In this document: positions 5,788 to 12,448 of the stretch, piece after piece
How the letters are laid out: each line of letters starts with the position of its first letter
How positions within the stretch are numbered: the stretch's first letter is position 1
Origin: Cuniculiplasma sp.
GTDB lineage: Archaea; Thermoplasmatota; Thermoplasmata; Thermoplasmatales; Thermoplasmataceae
Assembly (NCBI GenBank): GCA_023256455.1
Contig: JAGDXN010000062.1
Coordinates: forward strand, 13,131 to 26,489
DNA: 13,359 nt
Reading direction: 5' to 3'
Notes under the pieces: generated by a model
Databases searched by the model: none
Seen by the model: only the letters and a program-made list of their open reading frames with translations
Told to the model about the DNA's origin: nothing
Made by a program: the position numbers and the translations under genes

Positions 5788-7689
5788 TCAAAGACCTCCG
5801 GTTATTTCCAGTATTAGCATTATCACTGCAACTCCAATAATGAGGAATACGAAATAGTACTCCACGATTCCGTTCTGAATCCTTCTGAGCATTGATCCAA
5901 ATCCCATTGCCCCGGAACCTGTAGCCTCAATATCTCTGGAAAAGCCCCTTTCCATCCTGGCAAATCCCGATGAAAGTGGGAGTATGGTCCTTTCTGCAAT
6001 AACTCTTGTAAACAGATAATCCAGATAGTATTTTGCCCTGAGGATTCTGTAAACAATGTTTTTGGAAAGATCCATCTTCTTCCACATTCCAGTGCCATAA
6101 ACTCCTGCAATTACAAGTATTCCAATGACAACCATCATGAGTGGAGTATATTTTACAATCAAGGGCACTGATACATGGATGGTGTTTGGATGTATGAAGT
6201 TGTAAAAGGGATACTGTACTATGCCCAGTGTAAGTGAAAGGAAAGCCAGGACCATAAGTGGAATCAGAGCGATTATGGGTGGATCCCTTGCCTCTTCTGC
6301 AAGTTTTGACCTTGGCTTTCCAAGGGCCACAAGGTAGAACATTCTGAATGTATAAAGAGATGTCATCAATGCACCTATTACAAGGAATATCCAGGGCAGA
6401 ACTGAATATATGCTTGCCCCGCTCCTAATATAATACATATAGGCTGCATCGATGATGGTATCCTTTGAGAAATAGGCAGCGGTAGGCGGTATTGCTGCCA
6501 GTGTGATGGAACCTATAAACATGAGTGTAACAGTTACAGGCATTTTCTTCCACAGTCCGCCCATTCTCCTCACGTCTCTTAACTCCATGAGTGCTATGAG
6601 AATGGCACCAGCAGTCATGAAAAGGAGGGCCTTAAACACTGCATGTACAACAAGATGGTAAATTGAAAAACCTATGACGCTGTCTCCAATAACGGAAACC
6701 ATACCAAGGGAAGCCATCATATATCCAATCTGAGAGATTGTGGAATAGGCAAGAATTCTCTTAAGATCATTCATCACTATTCCCATTGTGCCAGCAAACA
6801 TTGCAGTGAAGGCTCCTACAAAAAGAACAGCATCAGGTGCAATATAGGTTGCGTTTGAATAGAGTGGCAGTACCCTTGCAATTAAATACACACCGGCCGT
6901 AACCATGGTTGCGGCATGTATAAGTGCGGATACGGTGGTTGGACCTTCCATTGCATCTGGAATCCACACGTGCAGTGGAAACTGGGCAGATTTGCCTGCA
7001 GCACCACCCAGGAAAAGAAGGCCTATGATTGTAAGATTCTGGGCACCTATTTCTCCCGCTATTTTGGGCGCATTGGATATGAGATAGGGTATGCTGAGCG
7101 GTGATGAAACATTGATTGATGTCAGGAGAGAATAGAGAATTGCCAGTCCAATTATGAAAAGAAGGTCTCCAACCCTTGTCACAATGAAAGCCTTCTTTGC
7201 TGCAGATGCTGCGTTTGGTTTGAAGAACCAGAAGCCTACCAGCAAATAGGAACATACCCCCACAAGCTCCCAGAACAGGAAGAATTCAAGGAGATTGGAG
7301 GACAGTATGAGACCAAGCATTCCTCCTGTGAATAGAGCAGTTTCTCCGAAATAGATATTCTGCCTTGGATCATCCTTCATATAATATATGGCAAACAGAT
7401 GGATCATCAATGAAACAAAGGAAACCATAAGGGCCATTATGATTGCAAGGTGATCTATATATATGCCAGCATTTATGTTTCCAAACCAGTTAAAGGACTG
7501 GTATATGGGAACACTTGTATTATTAATATTAAAATAAACAAGAACTGCAAGGATAAAGGATACTGCTATGGCAAGGGATGCAACTATGCCCCCATAAACT
7601 TTTTTCCTCCATCCTGCAAAGGCACTTACGGGGGCGAAAATTATGGGGACCAAAAATATGAACCATGCATAACTGAACAATGTTACCAC
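5788..7689 (-). CDS. nuoL: Complex I membrane subunit NuoL (distal proton pump)
   Basis: Largest antiporter-like subunit of complex I, 633 aa (E. coli 613), with the C-terminal extension that gives the lateral helix. Key residues are present: Glu141 in FFLFWELVGVCSYLLVG (E. coli E144), Lys233 in GAAGKSAQFPLHVWIPDAMEGPT (E. coli K229), His258 in ALIHAATMVTAG, Lys353 in HAVFKALLF (E. coli K342) and Lys409 in PPTAAYFSKD (E. coli K399). The C-terminus (about 585-633) holds RRIQNGIVEYY and the last membrane helix, as in full-length NuoL. The start is GTG at 7689, 5 nt after AGGAG and overlapping the nuoK stop by 7 nt. No ATG lies close enough to be an alternative. Confidence 0.96.
   Translation of the reverse strand: MVTLFSYAWFIFLVPIIFAPVSAFAGWRKKVYGGIVASLAIAVSFILAVLVYFNINNTSVPIYQSFNWFGNINAGIYIDHLAIIMALMVSFVSLMIHLFAIYYMKDDPRQNIYFGETALFTGGMLGLILSSNLLEFFLFWELVGVCSYLLVGFWFFKPNAASAAKKAFIVTRVGDLLFIIGLAILYSLLTSINVSSPLSIPYLISNAPKIAGEIGAQNLTIIGLLFLGGAAGKSAQFPLHVWIPDAMEGPTTVSALIHAATMVTAGVYLIARVLPLYSNATYIAPDAVLFVGAFTAMFAGTMGIVMNDLKRILAYSTISQIGYMMASLGMVSVIGDSVIGFSIYHLVVHAVFKALLFMTAGAILIALMELRDVRRMGGLWKKMPVTVTLMFIGSITLAAIPPTAAYFSKDTIIDAAYMYYIRSGASIYSVLPWIFLVIGALMTSLYTFRMFYLVALGKPRSKLAEEARDPPIIALIPLMVLAFLSLTLGIVQYPFYNFIHPNTIHVSVPLIVKYTPLMMVVIGILVIAGVYGTGMWKKMDLSKNIVYRILRAKYYLDYLFTRVIAERTILPLSSGFARMERGFSRDIEATGSGAMGFGSMLRRIQNGIVEYYFVFLIIGVAVIMLILEITGGL
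5794..5799 (-). promoter_or_regulatory. Shine-Dalgarno site of nuoM
   Basis: GGAGGT on the minus strand within the last codons of nuoL, 7 nt before the nuoM ATG. It is among the strongest ribosome binding sites in the operon and sits at one of the few junctions without overlap. Confidence 0.65.
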
Positions 7690-7982
7690 CTTATCTCCTG
7701 CAGGAGAGATATATCTATCTTCCCGAACTTCCTGTATATGGAAACCAGCAAACTGATGCCCACAGCGGATTCAACTGCCGCTATGGCTATGGTAAATAGG
7801 GCCATTACAAGTGGTGTAACGTTCCCTGTACCCATGGCTGCAGATACAAGGCTGAATATGGCAGAGTTTAACATTACCTCAACTGATATGAGCATTTTAA
7901 TGCCCAGTTTTGATGTCATTACACCATATATGCCGATTGTGAAAAGAGCAAGTGCAAAAATCTGAATCATATTCTGATACAT
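7683..7982 (-). CDS. nuoK: Complex I membrane subunit NuoK (MrpC-like)
   Basis: Small membrane subunit linking the quinone end of complex I to the antiporter-like pumps, 99 aa with three membrane helices (about 5-22, 28-49, 57-84). The two membrane glutamates needed for proton movement are kept: Glu35 in ISVEVMLNS (E. coli E36) and Glu71 in IAAVESAVGISLLVSIYR (E. coli E72). ATG at 7982 shares a base with the stop of the preceding nuoJ half (TAATG), and its stop overlaps nuoL by 7 nt. Confidence 0.95.
   Translation of the reverse strand: MYQNMIQIFALALFTIGIYGVMTSKLGIKMLISVEVMLNSAIFSLVSAAMGTGNVTPLVMALFTIAIAAVESAVGISLLVSIYRKFGKIDISLLQEIRW
7695..7699 (-). promoter_or_regulatory. Shine-Dalgarno site deciding the nuoL GTG start
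   Basis: AGGAG on the minus strand inside the nuoK 3' end, 5 nt before GTG at 7689. It supports this GTG as the nuoL initiation codon. Confidence 0.55.
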
Positions 7983-8200
7983 TATTCCTCGTCCTCCGCG
8001 GTGTGAAACATTCCTATGATACCCCCAACAAGAACCACTGAAAGCAGCTCAAAGGGTATTATGTATGTTGAAAAAAGCAGCCTGGATATGGAGCCTATGC
8101 TTTGCTGAACAGGAGAATAGGATCCTGTAAGATTCACTGCTGCAAATGCCATTACGAGAAAAAAAAGGAAGGAAGCAATGAAAGCCGGTGCCTTATTCAA
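7982..8200 (-). CDS. nuoJ: Complex I subunit NuoJ, C-terminal half (split gene)
   Basis: 72 aa with two membrane helices (about 5-24 and 46-65). It matches the last part of NuoJ: the YIIPFELLSVVLVGGIIGM stretch corresponds to the conserved F-P-F-E-x-x-S-x-L-L-x-x-A-x-x-G of TM5. The N-terminal half is encoded by the preceding separate gene. Splitting of NuoJ is known from Methanosarcina fpo operons (two fpoJ genes), so this is probably an ancestral archaeal arrangement and not a frameshift. The start is TTG at 8200, the only standard start codon before an in-frame stop at 8219-8221, and it is backed by GGGAGGT 7 nt upstream. It overlaps the preceding gene by 8 nt. Confidence 0.88.
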   Translation of the reverse strand: MNKAPAFIASFLFFLVMAFAAVNLTGSYSPVQQSIGSISRLLFSTYIIPFELLSVVLVGGIIGMFHTAEDEE

Positions 8201-8441
8201 ACTCCTTACCTCCCGTAATCATAACTGTAAATACCATGAGGGCAGATATGGCCCCCACATAAACAAGCAGTTCAATTGCACCTATGAGGGTTGCACCCAG
8301 ATATATGAAATTGATAGAAAGAACAAACAGGAAAAACATCAGGAATACTATACTCCTCAGTACGTCCTTCTGCCCTATGGAAACCATTGCCATTATGAGA
8401 AGAATTATTCCAATTATTATCTCGATAAGGGTGAAGATCAT
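8193..8441 (-). CDS. nuoJ: Complex I subunit NuoJ, N-terminal half (split gene)
   Basis: 82 aa with three membrane helices (about 3-21, 27-47, 52-74), equivalent to TM1-3 of NuoJ. IGAIELLVYVGAISALMVFTVMI (53-75) matches the TM3 signature V-Y-x-G-A-I-x-V-L-F-x-F. Tyr61 is in the region that forms the pi-bulge of NuoJ in solved structures. The protein stops shortly after TM3 (GGKEFE), and the TM4-5 part follows as a separate gene in another frame. ATG at 8441 overlaps the nuoI stop as ATGA. Confidence 0.9.
   Translation of the reverse strand: MIFTLIEIIIGIILLIMAMVSIGQKDVLRSIVFLMFFLFVLSINFIYLGATLIGAIELLVYVGAISALMVFTVMITGGKEFE
8208..8214 (-). promoter_or_regulatory. Shine-Dalgarno site deciding the TTG start of the second nuoJ half
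   Basis: GGGAGGT on the minus strand, 7 nt before TTG at 8200 and inside the last codons of the first nuoJ half. It supports separate translation initiation for the second half. Confidence 0.62.
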
Positions 8442-8878
8442 CTCCTCACCTCATCTTCGTTCTTTTCCAGTTCTGTTGGGCTGTAAAAGAAAGAGTTCTT
8501 TGTCCTGGCCGTTTCAAATACATCCTTAAGATAAATGGCATCTGTTGGACATATTTCCTCACAGTTCCTGCATACCGTGCATGTACCAAAATTTACAGAG
8601 GGATATATCTTTCTCTTATTTCTTGGATTTTCCTTATCCAGGTTGACCATTGTGATTGTGAGGTTTGGGCATACCTGTTCACACAGTGTACAGCCTACGC
8701 AGTCATCTGTGCTCAGATATATCCTGAATCTGAATCTGTCACCCTGGTCCTCCTTATGCTCTGGATACTGCACAGTAACAGGCTTTTGAAACAGGTGCTT
8801 GAATACTGTATACATTCCTTCTATTGAACCGATAATCGGTATTGTTTTAGGCTCTTCAACTTCCTTGACATCTATCAT
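8438..8878 (-). CDS. nuoI: Complex I iron-sulfur subunit NuoI (2x[4Fe-4S])
   Basis: Electron-transfer subunit that passes electrons through clusters N6a/N6b towards N2 on NuoB. The 146-aa protein has two classic ferredoxin motifs: CVGCTLCEQVCP with Cys60, 63, 66, 70 and CTVCRNCEEICP with Cys100, 103, 106, 110. An amphipathic N-terminal stretch (IEGMYTVFKHLF, 19-30) matches the membrane-hugging helix of NuoI. An upstream in-frame ATG at 8950 would add 24 residues, but ATG at 8878 is chosen because it overlaps the nuoH stop as ATGA, like the other junctions, and because the added residues would lie within nuoH and do not look like NuoI. Its stop likewise overlaps the first nuoJ half. Confidence 0.94.
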   Translation of the reverse strand: MIDVKEVEEPKTIPIIGSIEGMYTVFKHLFQKPVTVQYPEHKEDQGDRFRFRIYLSTDDCVGCTLCEQVCPNLTITMVNLDKENPRNKRKIYPSVNFGTCTVCRNCEEICPTDAIYLKDVFETARTKNSFFYSPTELEKNEDEVRR

Positions 8879-9915
8879 GAAATTCCCCCCAATATGATAA
8901 ATCCGGTGATTACAAGATTTATAAATGAAATGGGCAGCAAATATTTCCATCCAAAGGTAACAAACTTATCTATTCTCACTCTGGGCATGGAGAGCCATAT
9001 TGTAAGTGATATTACTACCACAACAAGAGTCTTGATGAGGAGCCATATGAATCCAACATAACTTTCAAAGGGTCCGTTATAGCCACCAAGATAAAGTGTG
9101 CTGAGAATAAGAGAGCCCAGAAATATGGTCCCGAATAAACCCAGATAGAACATACCAAATCTCAGACCACTGTATTCTGTTGTATTTCCCGTGACAAGTT
9201 CACTGTCACTTTCTCCCATATCAAAGGGTGAATAGGAGGCTCTTGCTGCCATGGATATAAGAAATACGAAAAAGCCCAGAGGTTCAAGTATGGCAAAGGG
9301 TATGTTCTGTGCCTGTACAACTCCGTTAATATCCAGAGGTGAAACACCTCTGGCAGAAGCCATCATAACTATGGCAAGAACTGAAAGCATCATGGGAACC
9401 TCAAAGGATATATCCTTGGCCACACCTCTGAGTGATCCCAAAACTGCGTACTTGTTATTGGAGACTATTCCTGAAAGAAGCTCTCCTATGGGCATTATGG
9501 CTATGAGGGCAAAGAGAATAACAAGACTGACATCTGAATGGGTCACAGTAAGTGTCCCTAGCCATGCAAGAGGCCCATAGGGTATGAATATGAAACCCAT
9601 CATCAACGCTATGAATATGAGGAGAGGCGCTACCTTGTATGGCAGATCGTCCCTTCCCTGAGGCATTATGGATTCCTTCTGTATAAGCTTCAAACCATCT
9701 GCCATCACCTGCAAAACACCAAACTTACCTACCCGGTTTGGACCTATCCTCATCTGAACCCTTGCCATATATTTCCTGAAGAAGTAGACCATTCCGGCCA
9801 CAACAACAGTTCCAAATATGATGACGATGAGCGTTTCAATAATATAGGCAAGAATATAAGACGGATAGTGTCCGAGGAAACTCAATATCATTGCAATTCT
9901 TGTAAGAAGACTCAT
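8875..9915 (-). CDS. nuoH: Complex I membrane subunit NuoH (quinone-channel subunit)
   Basis: Membrane subunit that, with NuoB and NuoD, forms the quinone chamber, 346 aa with about eight membrane helices. It shows RIGPNRVGKFGVLQVMADGLK (56-76), the DISFEVPM motif with Glu172 (E. coli E157), and the acidic SPFDMGESDSELVTGNTTEYSG loop (229-250) that lines the quinone path. Downstream of that loop, where most NuoH proteins read F-F-x-A-E-Y, this protein reads MFYLGLFG (255-262), so the Glu-Tyr pair is missing. ATG at 9915 overlaps the nuoD stop as ATGA, and its own stop overlaps nuoI as ATGA. Confidence 0.95.
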   Translation of the reverse strand: MSLLTRIAMILSFLGHYPSYILAYIIETLIVIIFGTVVVAGMVYFFRKYMARVQMRIGPNRVGKFGVLQVMADGLKLIQKESIMPQGRDDLPYKVAPLLIFIALMMGFIFIPYGPLAWLGTLTVTHSDVSLVILFALIAIMPIGELLSGIVSNNKYAVLGSLRGVAKDISFEVPMMLSVLAIVMMASARGVSPLDINGVVQAQNIPFAILEPLGFFVFLISMAARASYSPFDMGESDSELVTGNTTEYSGLRFGMFYLGLFGTIFLGSLILSTLYLGGYNGPFESYVGFIWLLIKTLVVVVISLTIWLSMPRVRIDKFVTFGWKYLLPISFINLVITGFIILGGIS

Positions 9916-11030
9916 CTGTCCACCTCACCGAAAACCAGATCTATGGAGCCTGATATGGCCACCATATCCGCAATCAGTACATCTCTGGATAAATAGGGAA
10001 GAACCGAAAGGTTCTTGAAGGCAGGGCTTCTCACGTGGACCCTGTACGGTTTAACGCTGCCATCGCCAACAATATATACTCCAAACTCACCCTTTGTGGA
10101 TTCAGTTCTGGCGTAAACGTCTCCCTCTCCCCTCAGCCTTATCATAAGGGATTTCTTTGCCTTGGGGTTGAAGAATGGTCCATCAGGAAGCTTATCCAGA
10201 GCCTGCTGAATGATCTTCACAGATTGCCTCATTTCTTCAAACCTAACAATAAACCTTGCCAGAACATCCTTCTTCTTTGAAATTGGGACTGTAAAATTAA
10301 TTTTGTCGTAAACAAGATAGGGCTCATCCTTCCTCACATCATAGGGTATACCCGATGCCCGCAACATTGGGCCGGTAACACCATAGGAAAGTGCAACTTC
10401 AGGCTCCAGGATTCCAATATTTTTTGTTCTTGATATGAATACATCATTTTTAACAAACAGATTATATACTTCATCCAGCTTTTTTGGAAACTCATTGAGA
10501 AATTCCTTTATTTTAAATATGATCTTATCGTTGAAATCCTGATATACTCCGCCAATGCTCATATAGTTTGTTTCCTGCCTTGACCCCGTTATTTCTGTGA
10601 AGAGATTGAGTATTTTTTCCCTCTCTTCAAAGACATAAAAGAATGGAGTCAACATTCCAAGGTCCAGGCCAAAGGCTCCGGCCCATACTAGATGGGAGGC
10701 AATCCTGTTAAGTTCTGCCATTATGACCCTGATCCATTTGACTCTCTCGGGCGGCTCAATGTTCAGAAGCTTTTCTGCAGCCTCCAGATATCCCAGTTCC
10801 ATATTCATTGCGCCGACGTAATCCATCCTGTCAAAATATATGAGTGCGTCACAATAGAAATCAAGCTCGCATATCTTTTCTGCATTCCTGTGGAGATATC
10901 CTATTACCGGCTCAACCTTCTTTACAGTTTCTCCGTCAAGGGTTAATTTCAATCTAAGCACACCATGGGTTGAAGGGTGCTGTGGTCCCATGTTAAGCTC
11001 TATATATTTGTTGGTAAGATTTGATTCCAT
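9912..11030 (-). CDS. nuoD: Complex I 49-kDa-type subunit NuoD (quinone-binding)
   Basis: Peripheral-arm subunit that forms the quinone headgroup site next to cluster N2. The 372-aa protein begins with GPQHPSTHG (15-23), with quinone-site His18 and His22. It contains GYLHRNAEKICEL, AELNRIASHL and the C-terminal SGSIDLVFGEVDR typical of NuoD and its [NiFe]-hydrogenase relatives. The hydrogenase Ni-binding cysteine pairs are absent, so this is a complex I subunit and not a group 4 hydrogenase. ATG at 11030 is chosen: it lies 2 nt after the nuoC stop, with GGTGGT 4 nt upstream. GTG at 11039 would add only three residues (V/M-V-I) and cannot be excluded. nuoC and nuoD are separate genes here, not fused. 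Confidence 0.95.
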   Translation of the reverse strand: MESNLTNKYIELNMGPQHPSTHGVLRLKLTLDGETVKKVEPVIGYLHRNAEKICELDFYCDALIYFDRMDYVGAMNMELGYLEAAEKLLNIEPPERVKWIRVIMAELNRIASHLVWAGAFGLDLGMLTPFFYVFEEREKILNLFTEITGSRQETNYMSIGGVYQDFNDKIIFKIKEFLNEFPKKLDEVYNLFVKNDVFISRTKNIGILEPEVALSYGVTGPMLRASGIPYDVRKDEPYLVYDKINFTVPISKKKDVLARFIVRFEEMRQSVKIIQQALDKLPDGPFFNPKAKKSLMIRLRGEGDVYARTESTKGEFGVYIVGDGSVKPYRVHVRSPAFKNLSVLPYLSRDVLIADMVAISGSIDLVFGEVDR

Positions 11031-11032
11031 TA

Positions 11033-11494
11033 TTACCACCCGTCCCCAGGATCGAAACTGACATAATCATTTCCCTCCTCATCCATGTTCACATACTGAA
11101 CCTTGCTCATATCGTAATCCTTTCTCAGAGGGTAACCATTCCACCCTTCTGGCAGGAGTATCCTTCTGAGATCGGGATGGCCGTCGAAGATTACACCCAT
11201 CATATCGTATTGCTCCCTCTCATCCCAGTTGGCGCTTTCCCAGATAGATGCCACGCTGGGCATGTGGTTATCCTTTGTTTCAGTTTTTACAACAAGCATT
11301 GAAAAATTATCCGATGATTTTTCGAGATGATATACAACCTCTATTCTGTCCCTGAAGTCAACCGCCGATATGAGTGAAAGATGATCATAACCCTCTTTTT
11401 TAAGATCGTTCATAAGTTCAACAAGGTGATCCCTATCTATTCTGTACACCTTTCTTCCATCCTTACTCTTTTCTTCCTTTATTTCATAGGCCAA
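11033..11494 (-). CDS. nuoC: Complex I 30-kDa-type subunit NuoC
   Basis: Peripheral-arm structural subunit that supports NuoD and NuoB, 153 aa. The complex I 30-kDa signature is clear: [20 protein letters not shown] (88-107), then [20 protein letters not shown] (108-127). A short acidic tail follows ([16 protein letters not shown]). The start is TTG at 11494, since an in-frame TGA lies immediately upstream (11495-11497), and AGGTGA is 5 nt before the TTG. It begins 5 nt after the nuoB stop. Confidence 0.93.
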   Translation of the reverse strand: MAYEIKEEKSKDGRKVYRIDRDHLVELMNDLKKEGYDHLSLISAVDFRDRIEVVYHLEKSSDNFSMLVVKTETKDNHMPSVASIWESANWDEREQYDMMGVIFDGHPDLRRILLPEGWNGYPLRKDYDMSKVQYVNMDEEGNDYVSFDPGDGW

Positions 11495-11499
11495 TCAAA

Positions 11500-11505
11500 T
11501 CACCT
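11500..11505 (-). promoter_or_regulatory. Shine-Dalgarno site deciding the nuoC TTG start
   Basis: AGGTGA on the minus strand, overlapping the nuoB stop codon and 5 nt before TTG at 11494. It is a good match to the archaeal anti-SD and explains how a TTG start is used. Confidence 0.6.
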
Positions 11506-11964
11506 GTCCGCTTCATTTCTTATCTTCTTCTGAAGCAATATAATCCCGTTTGTCAGTGCTTCCGGTGTGGGCGGGCATCCCGGAACGTAAACATCCACAG
11601 GGACAACCCTGTCAACACCAAGCACAACTGAATAACCCTGATTATATGGGCCACCCTGAATAACGCATACGCCCATTGCGATTACATATTTTGGGTAGGG
11701 CATCTCATCATAAAGCCTCCTCAACCTTGGTGCCATCTTCTTTGTTACTGTACCTGATACAATCATAAGGTCTGACTGTCTTGGAGAGTTCCTGAAAACT
11801 TCACTCCCAAACCTTGATATATCAAGCCTTGAGGCTTGAGTTGCCATCATTTCAATGGCACAGCATGCAAGACCGAAGGTAAGCGGCCATATGGAGTTGC
11901 TTCTACTCCATTCCATTGCTTTATCAAGCGTCGTTGTAATAAAACCTGCGTCCCCTGTCTTCAC
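11500..11964 (-). CDS. nuoB: Complex I iron-sulfur subunit NuoB (cluster N2)
   Basis: Carries the terminal [4Fe-4S] cluster N2, which reduces quinone. With GTG at 11964 it is 154 aa. N2 ligands are visible: the tandem pair Cys34-Cys35 in [11 protein letters not shown], Cys100 in [12 protein letters not shown] and Cys130 in [11 protein letters not shown]. Start choice: GTG at 11964 overlaps the nuoA stop as GTGA, the 4-nt pattern seen through this operon, and has GAGGTG exactly 6 nt upstream. A second in-frame GTG at 11973, which would add three residues, lies within that Shine-Dalgarno site and is less likely. The family's first conserved block starts well after both. Confidence 0.95.
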   Translation of the reverse strand: MKTGDAGFITTTLDKAMEWSRSNSIWPLTFGLACCAIEMMATQASRLDISRFGSEVFRNSPRQSDLMIVSGTVTKKMAPRLRRLYDEMPYPKYVIAMGVCVIQGGPYNQGYSVVLGVDRVVPVDVYVPGCPPTPEALTNGIILLQKKIRNEADR

Positions 11965-12401
11965 TTTATCCACCTCATATATCCCTTTCTGAAAGCATAG
12001 AGTACCGCTGTGAGAGGCATCAATATGAAAATAATTGTCTCAATGAAATCATAAAATCCCAGAGCCTTGAAGTCAAAGGCCCACGGGAGAAGCAATGCCA
12101 TATCCACATCGAAAAGAATGAAAAGAAGCACAATCACATAATATTGAACACGAACGAAATTGTTATATGAGCCTCTGGCAACTTCACCGGATTCATAGGG
12201 TTCTGTATAGTTCGATCCCTTAACCGGAGAAGACTCCTTTGCCAGTTCCCTTATTACATCAGATGGTTTCAGATATATTTTATTTCTGTCGGCCTTTGTT
12301 CTGGCCTGGCTCAACGCTGGAAGAATTGTGAATACTAAATACATTGCAAGCACCAGCAAAATAAGGGTGATTATTGCCGGTATGTACCCATATAACAACA
12401 T
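11961..12401 (-). CDS. nuoA: Complex I membrane subunit NuoA
   Basis: First gene of the operon; membrane subunit near the quinone site, 146 aa with three membrane helices (about 5-27, 84-104, 115-137). The conserved cytoplasmic loop motif [15 protein letters not shown] (68-82) and the TM2 signature [13 protein letters not shown] (96-108) identify it. The usual F-D-V-E is F-D-V-D here, so the Glu equivalent to E. coli E81 is replaced by Asp100. The loop before the motif (about 32-66) seems longer than in bacterial NuoA. ATG at 12401 is fixed by the TATA element about 25 nt upstream, and no Shine-Dalgarno sequence precedes it, indicating leaderless translation. Confidence 0.94.
   Translation of the reverse strand: MLLYGYIPAIITLILLVLAMYLVFTILPALSQARTKADRNKIYLKPSDVIRELAKESSPVKGSNYTEPYESGEVARGSYNNFVRVQYYVIVLLFILFDVDMALLLPWAFDFKALGFYDFIETIIFILMPLTAVLYAFRKGYMRWIK
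11971..11976 (-). promoter_or_regulatory. Shine-Dalgarno site deciding the nuoB GTG start
   Basis: GAGGTG on the minus strand within the nuoA 3' end, followed after 6 nt by GTG at 11964. The GTG inside this element (11973) is the alternative start. Confidence 0.55.
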
Positions 12402-12420
12402 GGATTGGGTATTTGTGGAA

Positions 12421-12430
12421 AATATTTAAG
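12421..12430 (-). promoter_or_regulatory. TATA box of the nuo operon promoter (leaderless type)
   Basis: Minus-strand CTTAAATATT, centred about 25 nt before the nuoA ATG, preceded by AACAACA. The spacing matches the tatA promoter at the other end of the window and predicts transcription starting at the ATG. It is the only good promoter candidate seen for the 11-kb operon. The 47-nt gap between gatE and nuoA holds nothing else evident and no clear terminator. Confidence 0.68.
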
Positions 12431-12448
12431 TGTTGTTTAGTACGGGCA

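Noticed and set aside
7450..7965. 171-codon open frame on the plus strand
   Set aside because: Antisense to nuoL and nuoK, which are unmistakable. No start signals or family features.
8879..8950. Extension of NuoI by 24 residues to an upstream ATG
   Set aside because: Would lie inside nuoH, adds residues unlike NuoI, and ignores the ATGA junction at 8878.
9912..11030. NuoD as a group 4 [NiFe]-hydrogenase large subunit
   Set aside because: The N-terminal and C-terminal Cys-x-x-Cys nickel ligands are missing and the quinone-site histidines are present.
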